Shown here: positions 15,183 to 22,724 of the stretch, one piece after another
Numbering within the stretch: the stretch's first letter is position 1
Layout: each line of letters starts with the position of its first letter
NCBI GenBank assembly: GCA_910578755.1
Contig: CAJTSZ010000019.1
Location: 1 to 24,550, forward strand
DNA from: an uncultured Oscillospiraceae bacterium
GTDB taxonomy: Bacteria > Bacillota > Clostridia > Oscillospirales > Ruminococcaceae
Length of the DNA: 24,550 nucleotides
Direction of reading: 5' to 3'
Position numbers and translations under genes: made by a program
Notes under the pieces: generated by a model
What the model was told of the DNA's origin: nothing
What the model saw: only the letters and a program-made list of their open reading frames with translations
Databases searched by the model: none

Positions 15183-15431
15183 TTATCCTTTCAGCCCCTG
15201 GGCCTGGCGGGCCATGTTTTCCACAACAATGTCGTAAATATCGCCCAAGGTGGCGCAGTAGGCCAAAACCTCCCAGGGGGTGTTGGTGTGGAAGTGGATT
15301 TTTACTGTGTCATCATCCCCAAGGACCAGTAGGCAGTCCCCGGCAATGTTTTGTGTAATGTAGTCGTTAATGCTGTCCTCCGAAAGGTTTTTCCCTTCAA
15401 TGAGCAGCTGGGTATCAAAAATAAACTCCAT
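15183..15431 (-). CDS. Free-standing FakA/YloV middle-domain-like protein
   Basis: An 82-residue protein that resembles only the middle domain of FakA/YloV (DAK2-fusion) proteins: MEFIFDTQLLIEG at the start (compare the YCTEFxL start of that domain), then GDCLLVLGDDDTVKIHFHTN, PWEVLAYCATLGDIYDIVVENM. In FakA this domain sits between the kinase domain and the FakB-contacting region in fatty-acid phosphorylation. Here neither partner is present. AAAGGAGAGG lies before the ATG, so it is a complete short gene and not a fragment of a longer frame. It lies between the cysteine-rich gene and the pseudogene on the same strand, probably co-transcribed. Function unknown. Confidence 0.72.
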   Translation of the reverse strand: MEFIFDTQLLIEGKNLSEDSINDYITQNIAGDCLLVLGDDDTVKIHFHTNTPWEVLAYCATLGDIYDIVVENMARQAQGLKG

Positions 15432-15538
15432 AAGTAGCCTCTCCTTTGTTACAGCTAAGGGGAAGGCTTATCCCCCCCCATTGGTTTACCAGTACAGTAT
15501 ACTGCAAGGGGTACGGGTTTGTCCAGGGTTTTTGTTTC

Positions 15539-15853
15539 CTAAACCTCCTTGGGCGGGGAAATTTCAAAGGATATGGTGTGCTCTGTCAACTGGGAAAGCA
15601 GTTGGATTTTTTCATTCAGCATGGGCCGCATGCAATTTGGGACGTGTTCCCGGTGGGCCCGGTGTATGGCCACGCACTCCTTGCAGTTGCCGTGGTACCG
15701 GCAGGCTTTTTTACAGGGGCAATGGTCCTTTTCCTTGTACTCCTCCCGAAACAGGGAGGCAAATTCTTCTTGAATCCGCAGCCCCTCGGCGCGGTTTCCA
15801 GCATGGAAGGCCTCCATAGCCTTTTTTTCAATTTCATTTCCATCAATTTTCAT
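15539..15853 (-). CDS. Cysteine-rich small protein, unknown function
   Basis: A 104-residue soluble protein. Residues 1-40 are helical and charged (KAMEAFHAGNRAEGLRIQEE). A compact cysteine cluster follows: DHCPCKKACRYHGNCKECVA with IHRAH and a further Cys in NCMRP, seven Cys and several His in about 35 residues, suggesting zinc or Fe-S binding. The tail is again helical. The Cys cluster resembles a small family common in anaerobic Firmicutes that I cannot name with certainty. AAGGAGG is 7 bases before the ATG. It is divergent from the AraC-type gene, with about 140 bases between them. Confidence 0.75.
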   Translation of the reverse strand: MKIDGNEIEKKAMEAFHAGNRAEGLRIQEEFASLFREEYKEKDHCPCKKACRYHGNCKECVAIHRAHREHVPNCMRPMLNEKIQLLSQLTEHTISFEISPPKEV

Positions 15854-15994
15854 AGGACATCCTCCTTATTATTTTGAATTTACAAGACGAATAACCTTGA
15901 TATAAAAATAACATAATTATCTGTTGAAAAATAGGTGGAAATCCGCTAAAATATATAAAAATAAATCCAAATAAACAGAAAGGCAGGCCATAGA

Positions 15995-16882
15995 ATGCAG
16001 CAGCAACCAATTTATTCCCACAATCCCCACCAGGCTGAGGGTTTTCCACTGTTGGTGCTTCATGTTGCCCGGCAGGTGTGCAGCCCGGCCAACGAAGGTT
16101 TTTTAACATTGCACTGGCACAGGGAAATACAGTTTGTTTATGTAATACAGGGCATTGTCCGTGTAAAAATATACGATGAAGAATTGGATGTGCCCGCCGG
16201 CAGCGCCCTGTTTATTAACCGCGAGGTACTGCACTATATTACTGAAAAAGTGGACTGCTGTTACCACAGCTACATTGTGCCGGAGGAAATGCTGGGCTTT
16301 TTCCCTGGCAGCCTAATGGAACGCCAGGATGTCACCCCCATTGTACACAACCCCCTGTTCACCCATTGCCTGCTTTCAGCAGAAAATGAGGGTTGCCAGC
16401 TTGTTTTAAAAAAGCTGGCCCAATTAGATGCACTGTATTTTGAAAGCCAGCCTCAGCCGCACAGGGAATACCGCATTGCAGTGGCCTTGGCCGCCCTGTG
16501 GCTGGAGTTTATCACCCGCTGCACTGTTCCTCAAAAGGCTGCCTCCCCAAGGGAGTACCAACGCATACGAACCTTAATTTCCTTTATTCATACCAATTAC
16601 AACAAACAAATTACTGTGGACCACATTGCTATGGCTGCCCATGTAAGCAAAACGGAGTGTTTGCGGTGTTTTCAAAGGTTTGTGGGAACTTCCCCCTACA
16701 GCTACTTAATTAAATACCGGCTGCATATCAGCGCCGGCCTGCTGCGGGATAACAGCCAAACTATTACAGAAATAGCCATGAATGTAGGGTTTCAATCGGC
16801 CAGTTCTTACATCAGCTATTTTAAAAAGGAGTATGGCATTACCCCAAGCCGCTACCGGGAAAAAGCACAGGGGGAGCAGTAA
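15995..16882 (+). CDS. AraC-family transcriptional regulator with cupin domain
   Basis: A 295-residue regulator. The N-terminal cupin-type sensor domain (about residues 30-110) has LHWHREIQFVYVIQG, LDVPAGSALFINREVLHY. The C-terminal about 100 residues hold two helix-turn-helix units: ITVDHIAMAAHVSKTECLRC and ITEIAMNVGFQSASSYISYF, followed by KKEYGITPSRYR, the AraC signature end. Members with this layout usually sense sugars and control transporters or glycosidases, but no such gene is adjacent. AAAGGCAGG lies before the ATG. Downstream lies the restriction-modification region, so its regulon is not apparent here. Confidence 0.92.
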   Translation: MQQQPIYSHNPHQAEGFPLLVLHVARQVCSPANEGFLTLHWHREIQFVYVIQGIVRVKIYDEELDVPAGSALFINREVLHYITEKVDCCYHSYIVPEEMLGFFPGSLMERQDVTPIVHNPLFTHCLLSAENEGCQLVLKKLAQLDALYFESQPQPHREYRIAVALAALWLEFITRCTVPQKAASPREYQRIRTLISFIHTNYNKQITVDHIAMAAHVSKTECLRCFQRFVGTSPYSYLIKYRLHISAGLLRDNSQTITEIAMNVGFQSASSYISYFKKEYGITPSRYREKAQGEQ

Positions 16883-17022
16883 GCCGTTGCAGGTTTAGGT
16901 AGCCAAGGCCATGAAGAAACTGCCCGCACATCAACTTTTTTACTGAAACAATAAAAAATATTCAACGCCTTACAGATGTGGAGATAAATAAAAACATATA
17001 AATTGTTTTTGGAGGAAACACA

Positions 17023-18288
17023 ATGGATGGATTTGACGAATTTCTTATTAAAAATATCCACAGCGGAAGGATAAGTGAAATTGTAGAAATAACAGAAAAA
17101 TTTTTTGGCGAAAAAGCAGGTGATTTATCGCCTGAAACAAAAGCAGATATTTTGTGTTCTGTAATACGCGTAACAAGGGAAGACCTTGACAATGTTATTG
17201 CCAATCACTCAGAAGTTTCCCGTACAATAAAAGGACACGCGTTTGAAGTGGTTTTTGACGCCATGATGGCCATAAATAACATCAACTGTATAAAAATTGG
17301 CGGTGACACAGACATTGACAGAATGATAAACAATTATTCACTCCAACTAAAAACACCATATGTTAAGGGTTGCTCAAAAGGAATCGCTTCATACAAAACC
17401 CATAAAACACATGGGGCAAAATCACAGACAGAATCGGTAGATTATTACCATAAAATTGGAGATTTTGCCGATTTCCTTGTGGGGATGGTGTCATACAAGC
17501 CGTTTACCGTACTCATTGTGCCAAAAGAATCTCTGCCTACAGTTCCGGAGTATAGTGACCACATACAAAGCCCTCTGTATTTGAACATTGATGACCCGGC
17601 CACAAACAACAACTTTAAACAACTTGATATTACCAAAAGGATGTATTTTCCCGGTACTTTATTGTCCCCGGGAAACAAGGAATGTTTGCCGAAATCCAGT
17701 GAATTATTAGAACTAAAAAGTGATTATATTTTAAAAACGATCTTTATCAAGAATAATTTTAGGATTTGGGATATGAATATGCGGGGGTTCATTCGGGAAC
17801 ATATTTTATTAAAACACCTTGCAGCACACAGAATAAAAGCATATCCAACAGCAATCACTGGTTTAGAGCGTTTGGATAAATGCGATTTGGTTTTAAAAAA
17901 TCTTAATCATAATTATGTTAGGTTCCAAGTGAAAGGATTAACCTGGGAGAGGACTAAATTAGATGGAATGAACACTACAATCAATTGTGAATCGCAGCTT
18001 TCCAGGGGCAGGGTGAATGACCACCCAACCCAAAGCAGGCTATACAAAGTTACAGATTTTGAAAACCTTATTATTGCCATTGACCCGCCGTATTCCAACA
18101 CGCTGTCAACTTGTACATTTAAAAAAGAGGATTACCGTTGGAATTTTTATTGTATTCCCATGTCCCAATTAAGAAAACATCGCATTTATACCAACCGGGT
18201 TGCTTCCCACCAATACATACTGTATAAAGAATTACAAAAATACCGTATAGCTCCAGCTTGGATGAACCAATGGCTGGCAGAATTATAA
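17023..18288 (+). CDS. Putative type II restriction endonuclease, possibly with two nuclease-like halves
   Basis: A 421-residue soluble protein of AT-rich codon use that I do not recognise as a named enzyme. Two regions each show a PD-(D/E)XK-like order. The first is E75 in GHAFEVVFDA, D97/D99 in GDTDIDR and Q108-L-K110 in SLQLKTP. The second is E259 in GFIREHILLKHL, D288 in KCDLVLK and Q302-V-K304 in VRFQVKG. In both the usual acidic residue before the lysine is Gln, as in several known restriction enzymes. The role is inferred mainly from its position convergent to two tandem adenine methylases, the standard partner of a restriction enzyme. GGAGG precedes the ATG. No controller gene is visible. 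Confidence 0.65.
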   Translation: MDGFDEFLIKNIHSGRISEIVEITEKFFGEKAGDLSPETKADILCSVIRVTREDLDNVIANHSEVSRTIKGHAFEVVFDAMMAINNINCIKIGGDTDIDRMINNYSLQLKTPYVKGCSKGIASYKTHKTHGAKSQTESVDYYHKIGDFADFLVGMVSYKPFTVLIVPKESLPTVPEYSDHIQSPLYLNIDDPATNNNFKQLDITKRMYFPGTLLSPGNKECLPKSSELLELKSDYILKTIFIKNNFRIWDMNMRGFIREHILLKHLAAHRIKAYPTAITGLERLDKCDLVLKNLNHNYVRFQVKGLTWERTKLDGMNTTINCESQLSRGRVNDHPTQSRLYKVTDFENLIIAIDPPYSNTLSTCTFKKEDYRWNFYCIPMSQLRKHRIYTNRVASHQYILYKELQKYRIAPAWMNQWLAEL

Positions 18289-18292
18289 ATAT

Positions 18293-18321
18293 AAAGGCTC
18301 GCTGTTGTAAAGCGGGCCTTT
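18293..18321. terminator. Hairpin between converging restriction and methylase genes
   Basis: The 11-bp stem AAAGGCTCGCT / AGCGGGCCTTT (one G-T wobble) with loop GTTGTAA lies right between the two stop codons. It lacks a strong U-tract on either side, so it is probably a bidirectional terminator of moderate strength. Confidence 0.6.
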
Positions 18322-19156
18322 ACCTATGTTTTACCTCATAATTAGTAATAATAAGCTCTTTGCAAGTTTTTCTTTTTTCACCAGGTTTATTATCCGTATT
18401 ATACAGCCAGCTCACATCATAAACATTTGCCCAATGGTACAATTCCCTGATTTCAGGGCAATCATCGTATGATAAACAAAATTTATGGGGATAGCGGCTT
18501 AAATTTTCTGCCAACCTCAGGTGCTCGTCCAATGTAAATGGCTTTGTATAGGCCCGCCTTTGGTCTGCGTGAAAATACGGAGGGTCTAAATAAGTTAGAA
18601 CATTTTTCCCCTTGGCAGGAAGTTCTAAAATGTTAGCATAATCTAAGGAGAATAATTCAACGCCTTTTAATTTTTCAGCCGCGTTTTCCAGGAATTTTCC
18701 CCAATTTTTTGGCGGGGAGCTTTTTCCTTCTGCATATCCCCAGGCAGGCGCATTGATAATGCCACAGTAGGAGGTCCTGTTTAGGTAATAGGTCTTAAAA
18801 GCCCTTTCCAATGGGGTTGTTGGCAGCATTTGCTTTACTTCATTATGCCTTTCCCTGTTGGCAGCCTCTTTATTAAATCTGCTGATTAACTCATTTCTCA
18901 TCCCATCATCAAGAATGGATTGGTAGAAGTTTATAATTTCCTGTTCCAAATCGTTTAAAATGTTATATGGAACCTTTTCTTTGGCAAAAAAAACAGAACC
19001 GCCTCCCAAAAAAGGCTCTCTGTATTCATCGTGTTCCACACACGCAATATATGGCATAATGTGTTTTAGCGCATAAAATTTCCCGCCAGGGTACCTAAGT
19101 GGGGATTTTACCTTCCCCCTTCCTGGCACATAGGGAACAGCCCAATATTCGTTCAT
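18320..19156 (-). CDS. D12-class DNA N6-adenine methyltransferase, enzyme 1
   Basis: A 278-residue methylase of the Dam/DpnM (D12) class. It shows the N-terminal substrate motif LRYPGGKFYAL (about 20-30), the SAM-binding motif I YREPFLGGGSVFF (about 45-57) and the catalytic DPPY at 191-194, in the order typical of the alpha group. An adenine in one strand of the recognition site is the likely target. The start lies 1 base after the stop of the second methylase, with GGAG inside the end of that gene. It is convergent with the putative endonuclease. A 10-20 residue N-terminal extension (MNEYWAVPYVPGRGK) is longer than in its neighbour. Confidence 0.93.
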   Translation of the reverse strand: MNEYWAVPYVPGRGKVKSPLRYPGGKFYALKHIMPYIACVEHDEYREPFLGGGSVFFAKEKVPYNILNDLEQEIINFYQSILDDGMRNELISRFNKEAANRERHNEVKQMLPTTPLERAFKTYYLNRTSYCGIINAPAWGYAEGKSSPPKNWGKFLENAAEKLKGVELFSLDYANILELPAKGKNVLTYLDPPYFHADQRRAYTKPFTLDEHLRLAENLSRYPHKFCLSYDDCPEIRELYHWANVYDVSWLYNTDNKPGEKRKTCKELIITNYEVKHR

Positions 19157-19157
19157 A

Positions 19158-19982
19158 CTAAAACTCCAATTTCATCTGTTGATTTTGCAGTTCAAAGTTG
19201 GTAATAATCAGTTCAAACCCAACCTGCCTGTTACCGCCACGGACAGATGAATTATCAACTCTATAAAAAAATTCTACAGGGTAAATATTTGCCCAATTAT
19301 AAAATACTCTTATTTCGCTGCAATCATCATACGTTAAAAAGAATTTATGCTTTGTATTTTTCAATTCTTCGGCAAGGCGAATATGGTCTTCCAAGTCAAA
19401 GCCGCACCGGTAATGCTTATGCTTTGGCGGCAAAAAATACGGTGGGTCAACATACAAAAGCACATCCTCACCATCAGTTCTAATTACCTCTGTAAAATCA
19501 AGGTTCGTTAATTTTGTATTTTCAAGGTATTTGCCGCAAGGAATAATACGTTCACCCCAGCGTTCCGGCGGCAAGCTTCTTTTTGGCCGATACCCCCACG
19601 CCGCAGATACAAGTTTACCGCTAAAGGAAGTTCGATTTAAATAATAATATTTTTTTCCTATTTCATAATTGTTTTGAGGCTTGCTCTCATATATTTCTTT
19701 CCAGCGTTCTTTGGTTGCAATTTCTTTCGATAATTCTAAAGCTAATTTTTCCCTGCTTTGGGGGTTTTGCATTGCTTCATAACAAATCATTAGTTCTGAA
19801 TCAAGGTCATTAAGCCAATTTATTTTTGCTTTCGGTTTTGTAAAAAATACGGTTGCACCCCCTGCAAAAGGTTCGCGGTATTCCGTATGCTCCACAGAAT
19901 CCCAAAAAGGTTCTAATATATTCATGGCATAATACTTGCCGCCGGGGTACCGAAAGGGTAATGTTACATTACTGTTTCTCAT
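19158..19982 (-). CDS. D12-class DNA N6-adenine methyltransferase, enzyme 2
   Basis: A 274-residue methylase of the same class as its downstream neighbour: LPFRYPGGKYYAM (8-20), motif I YREPFAGGATVFF (about 35-47) and catalytic DPPY at 179-182. The shared landmarks YYLNRTS, AWGY and SLPPERWG or SSPPKNWG show that the two arose by duplication. Two methylases suggest an asymmetric recognition site with one enzyme per strand, as in FokI-type systems, where the two domains are fused. GGAG precedes the ATG. The gene lies 36 bases downstream of a Crp/Fnr gene on the same strand, with no clear terminator between, so read-through is possible. Confidence 0.93.
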   Translation of the reverse strand: MRNSNVTLPFRYPGGKYYAMNILEPFWDSVEHTEYREPFAGGATVFFTKPKAKINWLNDLDSELMICYEAMQNPQSREKLALELSKEIATKERWKEIYESKPQNNYEIGKKYYYLNRTSFSGKLVSAAWGYRPKRSLPPERWGERIIPCGKYLENTKLTNLDFTEVIRTDGEDVLLYVDPPYFLPPKHKHYRCGFDLEDHIRLAEELKNTKHKFFLTYDDCSEIRVFYNWANIYPVEFFYRVDNSSVRGGNRQVGFELIITNFELQNQQMKLEF

Positions 19983-20018
19983 TTTTAAACTCCATTATAT
20001 CTTCAATTCCTTAAATTT

Positions 20019-20666
20019 TTAGCCTTTAAGCAAAATACAATTTTTTTCGTATTCAATTATACCATCTTTCTGCATTTTAGAAAGCTCGCTGCACATCGCG
20101 CTGCGGTCAACATTCAAGTAATCTGCTAACTGCTGGCGGTTATATGGAATCAGAAAAGAATTGCTTCCGGCGCCTTTGGCACATTCTGAAAAATAAGACA
20201 TCAATCGCCCTCGTATGGATTTGGAACTGGTGTGCTGAATTCTTTGAGAAAGCTGCAGGCTTTTGTGGGCGCAGACAGTCAGCAGGTTTCGTGCAAGGCT
20301 TGTATGAAAAGGGCAGGCGTTTGTGCAGGTGGTTAGAACACGCCCCACATTCATAAACAGTACAGAGGTATCTTCCACAGCAGACACCGTAACCAACATT
20401 TGCTGCCCCGGAATACAGGCATACACTTCAGCAAATACAGAACCAGGAACAACATTTCCTAAAATACCTGTATTTCCCCAAATATCGTTACAGGATATAA
20501 TTGCCATGCCAGACAACACAATGCCAATATTCTCTGTAATACACCCTTCTGCAAGAATGACCTCTCCTTTTTTATAATTGTGTTTTACACTGTTCAAGCA
20601 GCTTAAAAGGGATGCAATATCATCTTCTTTTAACCCATGGAACAGCTGCATATCAGCTAATTTCAT
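20019..20666 (-). CDS. Crp/Fnr-family transcriptional regulator
   Basis: A 215-residue regulator with an N-terminal cyclic-nucleotide-binding-type beta barrel (about 10-120: YKKGEVILAEG, VLSGMAII, VPGSVFAEVYAC) and a C-terminal winged helix with IPYNRQQLADYLNVDRSAMC as the helix-turn-helix. It lacks the N-terminal cysteine cluster of Fnr, so the effector is not obvious. Clostridial relatives next to a ferredoxin-like gene often control nitrosative- or redox-stress genes such as hcp, but hcp is not in the window. The start codon is followed 15 bases upstream by a palindromic operator shared with the divergent ferredoxin-like gene, suggesting autoregulation. Confidence 0.92.
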   Translation of the reverse strand: MKLADMQLFHGLKEDDIASLLSCLNSVKHNYKKGEVILAEGCITENIGIVLSGMAIISCNDIWGNTGILGNVVPGSVFAEVYACIPGQQMLVTVSAVEDTSVLFMNVGRVLTTCTNACPFHTSLARNLLTVCAHKSLQLSQRIQHTSSKSIRGRLMSYFSECAKGAGSNSFLIPYNRQQLADYLNVDRSAMCSELSKMQKDGIIEYEKNCILLKG

Positions 20667-20681
20667 ATTTTTCTCTCTTTC

Positions 20682-20695
20682 GTTGTTATAACAAC
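20682..20695. promoter_or_regulatory. Palindromic operator GTTGTTATAACAAC between crp-like and ferredoxin-like genes
   Basis: A perfect 14-bp palindrome in a 92-base divergent gap. Its centre is about 42 bases before the predicted start of the ferredoxin-like transcript, the distance used by Crp/Fnr activators, and it lies in the leader of the crp-like gene, where binding would repress. Confidence 0.65.
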
Positions 20696-20718
20696 ATACT
20701 TTCGGTTTTAATTGTAGT

Positions 20719-20724
20719 ATACTA
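20719..20724 (+). promoter_or_regulatory. -10 box TATACT of the ferredoxin-like gene
   Basis: TATACT lies 35 bases before the GTG start of the ferredoxin-like gene. No good -35 hexamer is found 17 bases upstream, which fits an activator-dependent promoter with the palindrome at 20682-20695. Confidence 0.55.
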
Positions 20725-20758
20725 TGCCCAGAAAGGCAAGAGAAAGGATGGAATTAAA

Positions 20759-21460
20759 GTGATTCGAAAAATTATTCAAATAGACCAAGAAAAATGTAAC
20801 GGATGTGGCGCGTGTGCCGAAGCTTGTCACGAGGGTGCAATCGGCATGGTAAACGGAAAAGCAAAACTTTTGCGGGACGATTATTGTGACGGTTTGGGGG
20901 ATTGCCTGCCAACCTGCCCAACAGGCGCCATTTCCTTTGTGGAACGAGAAGCCGCCGCCTATGATGAAAAAGCTGTACAGGAAAATATGAGAAAAGAAGG
21001 GGAGAGCAGTCATACTGCTACGGCTTCCCATACGGGCTGTCCCGGAAGTCGTCAGCATTCACGGGAAGTGGTTCCTTCTGCCCAGGCGCAGGCAGAGTCA
21101 CAGTTGGGGCAGTGGCCCTGCCAAATTAAGCTGGTGCCTACCAATGCGCCGTATTTTAACGGTGCAAAATTGTTAATTGCAGCTGATTGCAGCGCTTACG
21201 CCTATGCCAGAATGCACCAGGATTTTATGCATGGGAAAATTACGGTTATTGGGTGCCCAAAGCTTGACGGTATCGACTACAGCGAAAAGCTGGCACAGAT
21301 TATTCAAAACAACAATATTCAAAGTGTAACCATTGTGCGCATGGAAGTTCCCTGCTGCGGTGGGCTGGAATTAGCTGCAAAAAAAGCGTTGCAGGCAAGC
21401 GGAAAATTTATTCCTTGGCAGGTTGTTACCATATCTATAGACGGTAAAATTTTGGAATAA
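20759..21460 (+). CDS. Ferredoxin-like 4Fe-4S protein with C-terminal conserved domain
   Basis: A 233-residue protein starting at GTG (20759), chosen because AAAGGA lies upstream and the protein then starts IRKIIQIDQEK as in relatives; the longer upstream frame runs into the divergent gene. The first cluster CNGCGACAEACH (C13, C16, C19, C23) is complete. The second reads YCDGLGDCLPTCP (C43, C49, C53) and lacks one cysteine of the CxxCxxC pattern, so it may hold a 3Fe-4S centre or use another ligand. The C-terminal part (about 120-233) has GCPKLDG and EVPCCGG, conserved in this clostridial family. It is divergent from and probably controlled by the Crp/Fnr regulator. Confidence 0.88.
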   Translation: MIRKIIQIDQEKCNGCGACAEACHEGAIGMVNGKAKLLRDDYCDGLGDCLPTCPTGAISFVEREAAAYDEKAVQENMRKEGESSHTATASHTGCPGSRQHSREVVPSAQAQAESQLGQWPCQIKLVPTNAPYFNGAKLLIAADCSAYAYARMHQDFMHGKITVIGCPKLDGIDYSEKLAQIIQNNNIQSVTIVRMEVPCCGGLELAAKKALQASGKFIPWQVVTISIDGKILE

Positions 21461-21610
21461 AAGCCAGAGGGCTATGAGTGTAAAAATGAAAATGTTGTAA
21501 GAACACAGATTATGCAGGAATTTGATGATGAAAAACCAAAAATAAATTATCTTAATTGCCCAAAAAGGGCGCGCGTTTTATTTTACACGAATTACCAGGG
21601 AGAACCTTAG
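21461..21610 (+). pseudogene. Open-frame remnant following the ferredoxin-like gene
   Basis: Directly after the ferredoxin stop TAA the same frame stays open for 49 codons and ends at TAG (21608-21610). It reads as normal protein (YECKNENVVRTQIMQEFDDE, then INYLNCPKRARVLFYTNYQG). There is no ribosome site or start codon of quality. It could be the tail of a lost gene. I do not recognise it. Confidence 0.35.
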
Positions 21611-22068
21611 TCCCACCAGCAATAATAAACAGACTGCTCCTTATGGAGCAGTTTTGTGCTTGAAATCAATTCCCCAGTATCCCCAATTAAAAAAGCCGCC
21701 TGGGAAACATCTGGTTCTTCTCCAATATCACTTGGAAATATATCTTTTGGTTCATTAAAAATTTGCTTTATTTCGGCAAGCGGTAATTTACTGAAAATAA
21801 TCAAAGTATCTGCAGTTATAACCCTATCTTTATCTTCCAGCCCATAAACCTGCACAAAAATTTTTGCAGTTTTATCTTTGTCCATTAAATTTTCAATTGG
21901 AACAATATATTCCTGTTTTCCCTCAAGGCATTCACAGCAGAAATCCGTAAAGTCATCTTCCGGGTCCATATAATCTTTATATGAAAACCAATAAGTATTT
22001 GTATAATTACGGTTTATCTCATCCATTTTCAGCAATGTTAAAATAGTACCTTTTTGCAGATTATTCAT
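21607..22068 (-). CDS. Hypothetical acidic protein
   Basis: A 153-residue acidic, soluble protein with no recognised domain, AT-rich codon use and no signal peptide or TM segment. Noticeable parts are YWFSYKDYMDPEDDFTDFCC, an EYIVPIENLMDKDKTAKIFV stretch and the end YYCWWD. Its small acidic single-domain character resembles immunity-type proteins of toxin systems, but no toxin is adjacent and this is only a guess. The ATG at 22068 is preferred, as AAGGA lies 9 bases before it; the frame extends 28 codons further upstream without a ribosome site. The stop overlaps the end of the remnant on the other strand. Confidence 0.6.
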   Translation of the reverse strand: MNNLQKGTILTLLKMDEINRNYTNTYWFSYKDYMDPEDDFTDFCCECLEGKQEYIVPIENLMDKDKTAKIFVQVYGLEDKDRVITADTLIIFSKLPLAEIKQIFNEPKDIFPSDIGEEPDVSQAAFLIGDTGELISSTKLLHKEQSVYYCWWD

Positions 22069-22276
22069 ATTGATATTCCTTACAGATAATAGTTTCCAGT
22101 TCTGCTGCTTCTTATAAAACGATATTTTATTGCTAATTTTTGAAGCAGTCAAGATCTAATCCTTCTCTGCCGCTTTACAATGTAAGAGCAAAGAGAAAAA
22201 AGTGAAATAAAAGAAATGACCCAAAAAAGAAACCCTGATAAAATGGCAGTTGCGAGAAACCATAAGGAGGGTTCTA

Positions 22277-22360
22277 ATGAGTCACTGCTGTCATTCTACC
22301 ATAAATGAGGGAGAAAGTATATGGAAAAATCATTTATTAGGAAAAACAGCTGTTGTGTGA
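22277..22360 (+). CDS. Possible 27-residue peptide
   Basis: A strong ribosome site (AAGGAGG, 6 bases before) precedes ATG for a 27-residue frame beginning MSHCCHSTINEGESIWKNHL. A second 18-residue frame (MEKSFIRKNSCCVKLPEQ, 22321-22377) starts inside it, after GGGAG. Both carry a Cys-Cys pair. It may be a true peptide, a leader, or the beginning of a truncated gene; the repeat region follows soon after. Confidence 0.3.
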   Translation: MSHCCHSTINEGESIWKNHLLGKTAVV

Positions 22361-22529
22361 AACTCCCTGAACAATGAATATCGGCCTTCAGAAGCACAAA
22401 AGTGCTGCGAAAAGCAGCGCAAGGGCTGGCGAGGAAAGAAGAAATCGGGAAAACCAAAGGCAATTGAAGAAAGGCCTAAGGCGGCCGACCGTTTGGGTCT
22501 TTCTTTCTCAAACTTTTGCACTTAACTTG

Positions 22530-22724
22530 ACAAGGGGCAGGGGCTTAGGGGGCGGAGGGCCCCTAAAGGGATGTGGGCCTCTGTGGCCCACAAAAAGCCG
22601 GGGTTTGGGGCTGGGTAAGCCCCATTAGCAGAGGCTTGGAAGTGCCAAAATACTTCCAAAAGAAAATCTTACAGCAAAGGATTCACTTTGCTGTAAGGTT
22701 TAGGGGTGTGGGGCTGAAAGCCCC
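22530..22724. repeat. GC-rich modular repeat cluster (copy B)
   Basis: The same modules as at 1817-1980: GGGGGCGGAGGGCCCCTAAA, GGCTTGGAAGTGCC with TACTTCCAAAAGAA, and GGGGCTGAAAGCCCC, in this order but with different spacers. Between them lies a perfect 12-bp hairpin, CTTACAGCAAAG / CTTTGCTGTAAG (22668-22697), absent from copy A. Confidence 0.65.

Noticed and set aside
20612..20758. Upstream extension of the ferredoxin-like gene
   Set aside because: It would overlap the divergent Crp/Fnr gene and the operator; the GTG at 20759 has its own ribosome site.
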